Below are positions 1 to 6,430 of a stretch of DNA of 13,508 bases, in pieces (the stretch's first letter is position 1; each line of letters opens with the position of its first letter). The DNA lies in NCBI GenBank assembly GCA_018400395.1, contig JAGYMN010000029.1:1-13508 (forward strand). Reading direction: 5' to 3'. The position numbers were made by a program, and so were the translations under genes. Origin of the DNA: Actinomycetota bacterium. GTDB lineage: Bacteria; Actinomycetota; Humimicrobiia; Humimicrobiales; Humimicrobiaceae. The notes below the pieces were generated by a model that did no database searches, had not been told where the DNA came from, and worked only from the letters and a program-made list of their open reading frames with translations.

Positions 1-119
1 AATTTCTATAAACAAACAAGAAATTAATAACATTATTAAAAAATATAAAAAAATACTGGGCTGATTTTAAAGAATCACAGCTGATATACAGGGACCTTTT
101 CGAAAACGCTATAGATGGT

Positions 120-893
120 ATGTATATAAGCACTCTGGAAGGCCAGTATGTTGAAGTAAATAATTCTCTTGTAAGAATACTGGGATATAAAAGTAAGAAG
201 GAATTATTAAAGGTGAATACTAAAGACCTTTATTTTAACCGGGAGGACAGACCTGATTTTAATAATAGGAACAGGACATTTGGAACATGTTTGAAAAAGA
301 AGGACTGCTCAAAAATATATGTTGAGATAAGTTCAGGAGTAATATACAGGAATGGGAGGCCAGAGCATTATGAAGGGATAGTAAGGGACAAAACAGAATA
401 CAAGAAATATGAAGAGAAAATAAAGTATTTATCATTCCATGATGCATTGACAGGTTTGTATAACTGGGCTTATTTTGATGAACAGGTAAAGAGGTTAAGA
501 AAAACCAGGAGGCTTCCCCTTACTATAATAATGGGAGATGTCGACAGCCTAAAATATGTAAATGATACATTCGGCCACAGGAGGGGCAACAGTCTTATAA
601 GGAATATAGCAGATATTTTAAGGGATAATTTCAGGAGTACGGATGTCATTTCAAGAATAGGCGGAGATGAATTCTGCATCATACTTCCGGATACTACAAA
701 AGATGTAGCAGAAAATATTATTAAAAGGATAAATAGAAAATGTGCAGCTGAGAGTTCGGAGAAAATACCTGTCAGTATTTCATTCGGAATCTCTGAAAAA
801 AAGAATGCCGATGTGGAAATAGGTAAAGTTTTAGAAGATGCAGAGAGGTCTATGTATAGGGATAAAAATACAGGAAAACTGTATCGTAGATGA
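120..893 (+). CDS. PAS-GGDEF diguanylate cyclase (5' end broken or unresolved)
   Basis: It probably makes cyclic di-GMP from two GTP, with a PAS domain sensing an unknown signal. From the first ATG the product is 257 aa: the remainder of a PAS/PAC domain at about 1-95, a short linker helix, then a GGDEF domain at about 103-255. The GGDEF motif is intact at 181-185. Metal and substrate residues are present (D140 and D142, and the N148-D149 pair). An RxxD inhibitory site lies at 172-175, five residues upstream of GGDEF, so product feedback is expected. The ATG at 120 is not a natural start. The PAS domain clearly begins upstream (Y-R-D-L-F-E-N-A-I-D-G, nt 87-119), but that frame has no ATG, GTG or TTG back to a TAA at 9-11. 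A frame break in an A7 run at 47-53 would join it to an upstream open frame leaving the window. No transmembrane segment is visible in the part present. The gene converges on the lytic transglycosylase, 13 bp away. Confidence 0.85.
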   Translation: MYISTLEGQYVEVNNSLVRILGYKSKKELLKVNTKDLYFNREDRPDFNNRNRTFGTCLKKKDCSKIYVEISSGVIYRNGRPEHYEGIVRDKTEYKKYEEKIKYLSFHDALTGLYNWAYFDEQVKRLRKTRRLPLTIIMGDVDSLKYVNDTFGHRRGNSLIRNIADILRDNFRSTDVISRIGGDEFCIILPDTTKDVAENIIKRINRKCAAESSEKIPVSISFGISEKKNADVEIGKVLEDAERSMYRDKNTGKLYRR

Positions 894-906
894 AAAGTAT
901 GAGTCA

Positions 907-3279
907 TTACCTGTATAGCATCTGGTATAAATGATAATTTCCCAGTACCCGCTTTATATATTCTTTTGTCTCCAGAAAAGTAATATTTTCTATAAATTCA
1001 TCTTCATCCAGTGAACCGAATCGTTTTATCCAGTCTGACATCGAGGCAGGTCCGCCGTTGTATGCTCCCAGACAGTAGATTAATTCATCTCCGAAATTAT
1101 CAAGCTGACGCCTTAAATAATAAGTTCCTAAATTGATATTTATTTCCGGGTCCAGCAGCATTTCTTCATTAAAATCCTCTATCCCCAGCTGTTTGGCTAT
1201 ACCGGTACCGGTTGAAGGCATTATCTGCATGAGGCCCCGTGCGCCTGCATATGAGCCCGCATCTGTTCTAAAGTTTGATTCCTGTCTTATAACAGCCAGG
1301 ACAAATAATGGATCCAGTTCATATGCTTTTGAGTATTTATCCACCATACCCCTGAATCCGTATGGGTAATACAGATAATATGTATAGGCTATCTGGTCTT
1401 CAGAAAGGTTCTTTTTTATGTAACTGATATTGTCATAAATTATTCCAAGACAGTTTGCATAATCATTGGATCTGAAATACAATGCTGCAATCTCAAGTAC
1501 CCTGCCGGGTGATTCTTCCAGCATATCGGAACCTGCTTCGATCTCTATGGCGGCAGAGCTGTTAAAGTTAAGTTTGATGAGTTCCAGTGCTTTTGTTATA
1601 TGGTCAGCATGTCCATCCAAAATCATATTGCCATTATCGTTACCCTCAAATATGCCCGGAAGCAGGTTTTCCACTCCGGGATATTCTGGAGAAAGGCGGG
1701 TATCAATGACTTGAATTTCTGTTTTTCCGCCAATAGAATTGCAGAGTTTCAGTGCAGAAAAGGTATAATATGAATAGTTTCCCAGTTCCATTATCTGGCT
1801 GCACAGGTCTGCGGCTTTTCCTGTCTCCCCAATTTTGATATTACATTTTGCCAGCCAGTAAAGGGCCTTTTCTGCCAGAGAGGTCCCGCTGAAAATATTC
1901 GCAATATCGGAAAAAGTTTCTTTTGCAGAATTGTAATCGCCGCTTTTATAATATATCCAGCCGAGCTCCCAGAGCGCTTCATCAGTTTTGTCTCCTGATG
2001 GGTAAAGGTCAAATACTTTCCGGAAGTTTTCTATAGCTTTTTCAGCATCATTATTTATGGAATATATTCTACCCATCCTGTAAAGAGCATCATCCCCATA
2101 GCTGCTTGAAGGGTACTGTGAAAGCAATTTTTGATAGTAAGATACTGCGCCCGGGTCATCATCAAGGTTTGTACAGGCCCTCCCGAGGAAGAAAACTGCA
2201 GCATCTGCATGGCTGCTTTCAGGATACTGCCCGTAACAGACAGACAGCCATTTTCTGGCGTTATCATACTCGCCAAGATTATAATAGCTCATACCGAGCC
2301 TGAAACAGACACGGGGATATAATTGGGGTGAATATGAATCTGATGGATATTCTTCTATTATCCTGGTAAATTGTTCAATTGCATCGCGGTATCGGTAATC
2401 ACCGAAAAATAATTCTCCTCTGGAAAACAGCTCTTCCGCAGAAGGTAAAAATGTAGTTATGGCCCCTTCTTCTTCCATCCTTTTAATATCATAAAAAGAT
2501 ATATCTGAATATTCACTTGAAGGATGTTCCAGCCACACTTTTTTATAACCGGAAAATGCATCCGATGTCCTGCCGTCTATTTCCTGGCATGCTGCGCGCA
2601 TGTATATTGAATATGGTAAGTATTCTGAATCAGGATGCATATTTATAAAATCAGTATATTTTTCCTCTGCAGCCGGGTATTCCTGTGTCAGGTAATAGAT
2701 GTCTGCAAGTTCCAGTGCAGACTTTTCAGTCCATATACTGTCGGGAAAATTATAAAGGACTTTTTCATAATATTCCTCTGACTGTTCATATTTTTCCTGC
2801 ATGAGCAGGCTTTTAGCCAGATAGTAAAAAATATGGTCCTGTAATGTAAGATAGGTATCTTCTATCATGTGAAGATAATATTCTGCTATTATATAGGATT
2901 CATCGTCGAAGTATTTTATTGCCTCTGAGAAATAGCGGCGCATGTCGTTAACTTTTTGATCTTCTTTTTCATCTACTGTTTCAACATATGAATCTGATAC
3001 CCCGGGATCATTTTCCGGTACTTTACGATTATCATATTCAGGGACCGGATCTTTGCCGGTATCTTCTATTTCATCAAATGGGATATCATCTTTTTCGTCC
3101 ATGGTCTCATCAGGGGTTTTCTCGAATAAATCAAAATCGAATTGGACAAAGCTGCATCCCTGAAGGATAAAGGTTATTATGAGCAATAGTAACAGCCCTT
3201 TTAAAAAAGTTTTACCTCTGTCCTTATGATTCTTCCCGGATCGCCCGGGACTTTTGCGGGGTTTTGTATTTTTTATCAT
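907..3279 (-). CDS. Lytic transglycosylase lipoprotein with TPR-like repeats (Slt family)
   Basis: It is likely to cleave the MurNAc-GlcNAc bond of peptidoglycan with formation of 1,6-anhydroMurNAc, at the outer face of the membrane. The 790-aa product starts with a basic stretch, a hydrophobic segment (about 27-40) and a lipobox L-Q-G-C ending at C42. An acidic, Asp/Glu/Pro-rich linker (about 50-105) follows. Then come many TPR/BamD-like helical hairpins (about 110-500), with recurring 'YP.S.Y..DAL' turns. A C-terminal SLT domain (about 645-785) has the catalytic Glu in R-Q-E-S-N-F (E667), then GARGLMQIMPST and a late A-Y-N-G-G motif. The length and the superhelix-plus-SLT layout resemble Slt70-type enzymes with a lipid anchor. 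The ATG is the first possible one after an in-frame TGA four codons upstream, and no clear Shine-Dalgarno precedes it. It is monocistronic as far as can be seen. Family assignment is firm; the exact physiological role (wall turnover, division or assembly of an envelope machine) is not. Confidence 0.93.
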   Translation of the reverse strand: MIKNTKPRKSPGRSGKNHKDRGKTFLKGLLLLLIITFILQGCSFVQFDFDLFEKTPDETMDEKDDIPFDEIEDTGKDPVPEYDNRKVPENDPGVSDSYVETVDEKEDQKVNDMRRYFSEAIKYFDDESYIIAEYYLHMIEDTYLTLQDHIFYYLAKSLLMQEKYEQSEEYYEKVLYNFPDSIWTEKSALELADIYYLTQEYPAAEEKYTDFINMHPDSEYLPYSIYMRAACQEIDGRTSDAFSGYKKVWLEHPSSEYSDISFYDIKRMEEEGAITTFLPSAEELFSRGELFFGDYRYRDAIEQFTRIIEEYPSDSYSPQLYPRVCFRLGMSYYNLGEYDNARKWLSVCYGQYPESSHADAAVFFLGRACTNLDDDPGAVSYYQKLLSQYPSSSYGDDALYRMGRIYSINNDAEKAIENFRKVFDLYPSGDKTDEALWELGWIYYKSGDYNSAKETFSDIANIFSGTSLAEKALYWLAKCNIKIGETGKAADLCSQIMELGNYSYYTFSALKLCNSIGGKTEIQVIDTRLSPEYPGVENLLPGIFEGNDNGNMILDGHADHITKALELIKLNFNSSAAIEIEAGSDMLEESPGRVLEIAALYFRSNDYANCLGIIYDNISYIKKNLSEDQIAYTYYLYYPYGFRGMVDKYSKAYELDPLFVLAVIRQESNFRTDAGSYAGARGLMQIMPSTGTGIAKQLGIEDFNEEMLLDPEININLGTYYLRRQLDNFGDELIYCLGAYNGGPASMSDWIKRFGSLDEDEFIENITFLETKEYIKRVLGNYHLYQMLYR

Positions 3280-3343
3280 ATAAAATAAATATCATCGCTA
3301 TTTTTTTAAAATAAGACTATCAAAAAATGACCGCCTGTTATTG

Positions 3344-3372
3344 ATTATACATTACTAACTCTATGTTTTAAA
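3344..3372 (-). promoter_or_regulatory. Candidate sigma-A promoter of the lytic transglycosylase gene
   Basis: On the minus strand a -35-like TTTAAA (3372-3367) lies 17 bp from a perfect -10 TATAAT (3349-3344). This would give a 5' untranslated region of roughly 58 nt before the ATG at 3279. It is a consensus match by eye only; AT-rich spacers give such matches by chance. Confidence 0.4.
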
Positions 3373-3461
3373 ATAATTACTGTATGCATTGGTAAGAATG
3401 TTTTTGGAAGTTTTTTATTAAAAGTGGGGGCTGTTGTTTAAACTAAGAAAGTGTTCGAGAG

Positions 3462-3489
3462 TTTGAATAAACCTTTTATCGGCTATAAG
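3462..3489 (+). promoter_or_regulatory. Weak candidate promoter of the patatin-like gene
   Basis: TTTGAA (3462-3467), a 16-bp spacer and TATAAG (3484-3489) lie about 50 bp upstream of the ATG at 3542. The -10 matches 5 of 6 consensus bases and the -35 is poor. The rest of the 3280-3541 spacer is AT-rich with nothing else recognised. Confidence 0.25.
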
Positions 3490-3541
3490 ATTATCAATAG
3501 GAAATATTGAAAATTATTGATATGTGATTTAATCTTAAAAT

Positions 3542-4441
3542 ATGTTCAGAAAGAAAAAAATAGCATTAGCGCTCAGCGGAGGTGCTGCAAGGGGGCTCTG
3601 CCACATTGGAGTTCTGGAAATCCTTGAGGAGCTCGGGGTCAGGCCTGATATAATAGCAGGCACCAGCATGGGTGCTATTATCGGATCTTTTTACTGCTCG
3701 GGGACACCTCTTAAGGATATGAGAGAGTATGTAGAATCTATGGACTGGAGGAGCTTCTTACTTTTTTCAGATATAGCACTTTCTAAAACAGGAATGATCA
3801 ACGGGAAAAGGGTGCTCGGGGTATTGAGGAAATTCCTTGATGAGAAGACTTTCAGTGACTGCAGCAGTAAGTTTTGCTGTGTGGCTGTTGATTTATTAAA
3901 AAGGGAGAAAGTAATATTGACAGAAGGAAAACTGGTGGATGCAGTAAGGGCATCAATAGCAATACCAGGTTTTTTTTCGCCGGTTCTAATGGATAATTCA
4001 GTCCTGGTGGATGGCGGGATCATCGAGCCCCTTCCAACGGAATCTGCAAGAGAGCTTGGTGCCGATATAGTAATTGCTTCCACAATAACTTTTGAAAAAG
4101 ACAGGGAAAAATATAGGAATTTAAGGGGTGGAAATGACAGCCGGGACGAGATCGGGAGCTCAGGGTCAGGAAAGTATATCAGAATATTTAAAAATAAAAC
4201 TGATAAGGAGAATATAAGAGGAGTATCTGTGCAGTCTATACTTGATACCAGTTTAAATATCATGGAAAAAGAATTGAAAAAAGAATCTGAAAAAAAGGCA
4301 GATATTGTTATAAGTTCCGAGGTGGGCGATTTTGGCTTTTTTGATTTTATAAGGGGAAGGGAAATAATAGAAAGGGGCCGGGCTGCTGCCGAATCGAAAG
4401 CGGAACTATTAAAAAGCAGGCTCCGTCTGAAGAGTAAGTGA
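3542..4441 (+). CDS. Patatin-like phospholipase (bacterial RssA/NTE type)
   Basis: This is a probable serine lipid acyl hydrolase using a Ser-Asp dyad. The 299-aa product shows the family motifs in order. The oxyanion-hole glycine loop is S-G-G-A-A-R-G (12-18), the nucleophile elbow is G-T-S-M-G with Ser42, and the dyad Asp is in D-G-G (D157-G158-G159). The S-I-A-I-P-G-F-F segment at 138-145 is also typical of the family. The C-terminal third is charged and lysine-rich, with no predicted membrane segment or signal peptide, so the enzyme is probably cytosolic or peripherally membrane-bound. The start is the only reasonable one: an in-frame TAA lies two codons upstream, and the glycine loop begins at residue 12. 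No good Shine-Dalgarno is seen. Length fits the short bacterial members. The natural substrate cannot be read from the sequence. The dehydrogenase gene follows after 196 bp with its own candidate promoter. Confidence 0.93.
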   Translation: MFRKKKIALALSGGAARGLCHIGVLEILEELGVRPDIIAGTSMGAIIGSFYCSGTPLKDMREYVESMDWRSFLLFSDIALSKTGMINGKRVLGVLRKFLDEKTFSDCSSKFCCVAVDLLKREKVILTEGKLVDAVRASIAIPGFFSPVLMDNSVLVDGGIIEPLPTESARELGADIVIASTITFEKDREKYRNLRGGNDSRDEIGSSGSGKYIRIFKNKTDKENIRGVSVQSILDTSLNIMEKELKKESEKKADIVISSEVGDFGFFDFIRGREIIERGRAAAESKAELLKSRLRLKSK

Positions 4442-4570
4442 TATTAAAGATACCAGATCAAAGCTTCATAGGACAGGTCTTCATAAAAGTCCGTTCACAG
4501 TGATATCTAATCATATAACCGGGTCTTATTTTTATTAATATCTGCCGGAGAGTAATGTTTAAAGTTTTTA

Positions 4571-4598
4571 GTGAAATTAATTAATATTTATATATAAT
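4571..4598 (+). promoter_or_regulatory. Candidate sigma-A promoter of the dehydrogenase gene
   Basis: GTGAAA (4571-4576), 16 bp, then a perfect TATAAT (4593-4598), about 40 bp upstream of the start codon at 4638. The surrounding spacer is extremely AT-rich, so a chance match is possible. The position just upstream of a strong ribosome site supports it. Confidence 0.4.
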
Positions 4599-4637
4599 AT
4601 ATCAGTAATTGAAAAAGGTTATCAATAGGGAGGAAAG

Positions 4638-5723
4638 ATGCCGGGTATGAAAAATTATGAAATTGCAGTAATTCCAGGAGATGGCACCGGGCCGGAAGTT
4701 ATAAGAGAGGGCAGGAAAGTGCTTGAAGCTGCAGGGAAAAGATCAGGGATAAATTTATCATTTGAGTACTTTGATTTTGGCGGCCAGCGTTTTCTTGATA
4801 CCGGCCAGACCATAAAAGATTCAGAAATAGATGAGCTCAGAAAATTTAAGGCTATCTACCTGGGTGCAATCGGTAATCCTGAAGTTGCTCCGGGCATACT
4901 TGAATTGGGAATACTGTTAAGGTTAAGATTTTCATTGGACCAGTATATAAATTTAAGGCCTGTGAAGCTTTATCCCGGGGTGGAATGCCCGCTTAAGGAT
5001 AAAGGTCCCGATGATATAGATTTTATAGTTGTCAGGGAAAATACGGGTGGGCTATATACGGGCCATGGAGGAACAAGCAGGAAAGGTTCTATAAATGAAG
5101 TTGCTACTCAGGTTATGGTTTATGACCGTCAGATGGTAGACCGCTGTCTCAAATATTCTTTCGAGCTCGCAACTGAAAGAAAGAGGGAAGGAAAACCGGG
5201 GAAACTCACCCTGATAAACAAAACAAACATACTGGCCTATGTAGGGGATCTCTGGTTCAGGGCCTTTATGGAGATGAAGGAAGACTATCCGCAAATAGAG
5301 ACGGATTATAATCATATAGATGCGGCATGCATGTGGATGGTAAAGAATCCCGAATGGTTTGATGTGATTGTAACCCCTAATATGTTTGGCGATATAATAA
5401 CTGATCTTGGCGCGATGATACAGGGAGGCATGGGTATTGCTGCAGGGGGGAACATTAATCCACAGGGTGCCTCCATGTTTGAACCTATAGGCGGTTCAGC
5501 CCCGAAATATACAGGCATGAATATGATAAATCCCCTTGCTGCAATTGAGGCAGGCAGGATGATGCTAAAGCACCTTGGTGAAAATGAAGCTGCAGGTTTA
5601 ATAGAGGAGGCTGTATCCTATGCCTGCGCAAGGATTAAGAACCTGAGTGCCGGCAGGATGGGCTATTCTACATCGGAGGTCGGGGATATGGTAGCCGAGC
5701 ATATAACAGGTAATTTAAAATAA
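4638..5723 (+). CDS. Isopropylmalate/isocitrate dehydrogenase family (beta-decarboxylating, LeuB-like)
   Basis: It probably oxidises and decarboxylates a (2R,3S)-3-substituted malate such as 3-isopropylmalate, with a divalent metal and NAD(P)+. The 361-aa product begins with P-G-D-G-T-G-P-E (13-20). Expected substrate residues are R97, R107, R133, Y140 and K195, with metal-binding D228, D252 and D256. The helix before R97 carries Leu93-Leu94 and lacks the Ser used by isocitrate dehydrogenases, favouring a hydrophobic substrate side chain. The cofactor loop reads G-G-S-A-P-K-Y-T-G (285-293). Lys290-Tyr291 sits where NAD-type IPMDH has Asp-Ile, and it matches the Lys-Tyr of NADP-dependent isocitrate dehydrogenase. 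The Shine-Dalgarno A-GGGAGG (4627-4633) is 4 nt from this ATG. A second in-frame ATG at 4647 would be 13 nt away. No leuA, leuC or leuD lies nearby, so a leucine-pathway role is not shown. Tartrate or another hydroxyacid is an alternative substrate. Confidence 0.88.
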   Translation: MPGMKNYEIAVIPGDGTGPEVIREGRKVLEAAGKRSGINLSFEYFDFGGQRFLDTGQTIKDSEIDELRKFKAIYLGAIGNPEVAPGILELGILLRLRFSLDQYINLRPVKLYPGVECPLKDKGPDDIDFIVVRENTGGLYTGHGGTSRKGSINEVATQVMVYDRQMVDRCLKYSFELATERKREGKPGKLTLINKTNILAYVGDLWFRAFMEMKEDYPQIETDYNHIDAACMWMVKNPEWFDVIVTPNMFGDIITDLGAMIQGGMGIAAGGNINPQGASMFEPIGGSAPKYTGMNMINPLAAIEAGRMMLKHLGENEAAGLIEEAVSYACARIKNLSAGRMGYSTSEVGDMVAEHITGNLK

Positions 5724-5746
5724 CTTAAAATTATAAGAAAGTAAAA

Positions 5747-5776
5747 GGCAGGGAAGGAAACTCCGCCTTTCCTGTC
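5747..5776 (+). terminator. Hairpin after the dehydrogenase gene, candidate terminator
   Basis: An 11-bp stem pairs 5747-5757 with 5766-5776 around an 8-nt loop, with two G-U pairs when read as plus-strand RNA. It starts about 23 nt after the dehydrogenase stop codon, between two convergent genes. On the minus strand the two G-U pairs become A-C mismatches, so it serves the plus-strand gene better. The T-run (5788-5793) is about 11 nt beyond the stem, so this is not a textbook intrinsic terminator. Confidence 0.45.
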
Positions 5777-5792
5777 AATACTTACCGTTTTT

Positions 5793-6350
5793 TCAGCTTC
5801 TCCTGTAAAGTCCTATCAACTCTGCACTTTCAAGTATACGTCCCTTCATGGCTTTATCAATATCAATTGCGGTTGCAGAAGCATCGAGATCCAGTACTGC
5901 ATCAAGTGCATACAGTTTAAAAAAGTAACGGTGTGTACCCGAGGGCGGGCAGGGACCTCCGTAACCTGGTTTCCCGAAGTCTGTCTTTCCTTCAACAGAT
6001 CCTCCGGGGACGCTGTCTTCCGGAATTTCTGTTACAGACGGATCGATATTCCAGACAGTCCAGTGGACCCAGGTTCCGCCCGGCGCATCAGGATCATCCA
6101 CTATGAGGACGAGACTTTTGGAACCATCAGGTATCCCGCTTATTGAAAGTCCGGGACTTATATTGCTGGAATCGCATGTAAACTTCGCCGGCATCATCTC
6201 ATTGTTTCCAAAAGAATCGCTTTGAATTTTCATTTCAGTCATCTCCTCTCCTTTTATCCTCTCATTTTTTCCACAGCTATAAAGAAATATACATAATAAA
6301 AAAGATGCGATCAATACCAGGCCAAAATTTCTAAAGATTTTTTTATTCAA
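5793..6350 (-). CDS. PEBP family protein (YbhB/YbcL type), predicted lipoprotein
   Basis: This is a small phosphatidylethanolamine-binding-protein-like fold of 185 aa. Bacterial members bind anionic or small ligands and their function is mostly unknown. The conserved pocket is clear: D-D-P-D-A-P (85-90), H-W (96-97), and G-Y-G-G-P-C-P-P-S-G followed by T-H-R-Y (129-142). The N-terminus is a lipoprotein signal: two lysines, a hydrophobic run at 9-24 and L-Y-S-C with C26. The start codon is TTG (6350-6348), preceded by AGAGGA (6360-6355) with 4 nt between. A second start, ATG at 6242-6240 (Met37), has a stronger ribosome site and would give a 149-aa form without the signal. The mature domain begins right after Met37, so both products would be complete PEBP domains. 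The gene lies 80 bp downstream of hyuB on the same strand. Co-transcription is possible, but the intervening palindrome suggests separate control. Confidence 0.92.
   Translation of the reverse strand: MNKKIFRNFGLVLIASFLLCIFLYSCGKNERIKGEEMTEMKIQSDSFGNNEMMPAKFTCDSSNISPGLSISGIPDGSKSLVLIVDDPDAPGGTWVHWTVWNIDPSVTEIPEDSVPGGSVEGKTDFGKPGYGGPCPPSGTHRYFFKLYALDAVLDLDASATAIDIDKAMKGRILESAELIGLYRRS
6243..6253 (-). promoter_or_regulatory. Strong internal ribosome binding site in the PEBP gene
   Basis: On the minus strand AAGGAG (6253-6248) is followed by AGGAG and then ATG at 6242. It is the best Shine-Dalgarno match around this gene, better than that before the TTG start. It may direct a second, signal-less product. 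The codons it overlaps encode Lys-Gly-Glu-Glu, which could arise by coding chance. Confidence 0.4.
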
Positions 6351-6384
6351 ATTATCCTCTATTTACGGATAATTAATCTTTATA

Positions 6385-6405
6385 TAAATGATAATATATC
6401 ATTTA
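6385..6405 (-). promoter_or_regulatory. 21-bp palindrome upstream of the PEBP gene, possible operator
   Basis: Two perfect 9-bp arms, TAAATGATA and TATCATTTA, flank a 3-bp centre. The site lies 34 bp before the PEBP TTG start and 25 bp after the hyuB stop. It contains TGATAAT, the half-site of the Fur-type 7-1-7 box, but the other half is incomplete. No T-run follows on either strand, so an operator is more likely than a terminator. The regulator is unknown. Confidence 0.35.
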
Positions 6406-6430
6406 CCGACTTTTTTCATGTGCTGCTTAA

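Noticed and set aside
3691..4263. 190-codon minus-strand open frame opposite the patatin-like gene
   Set aside because: It overlaps the conserved patatin motifs on the other strand and has no motif or ribosome site of its own.
3491..4629. Shared 11-mer TTATCAATAGG at 3491-3501 and 4619-4629, both upstream of plus-strand genes
   Set aside because: About twenty chance 11-mer pairs are expected in a window this size, and more in AT-rich DNA. The distances to the two start codons differ (40 and 8 nt).
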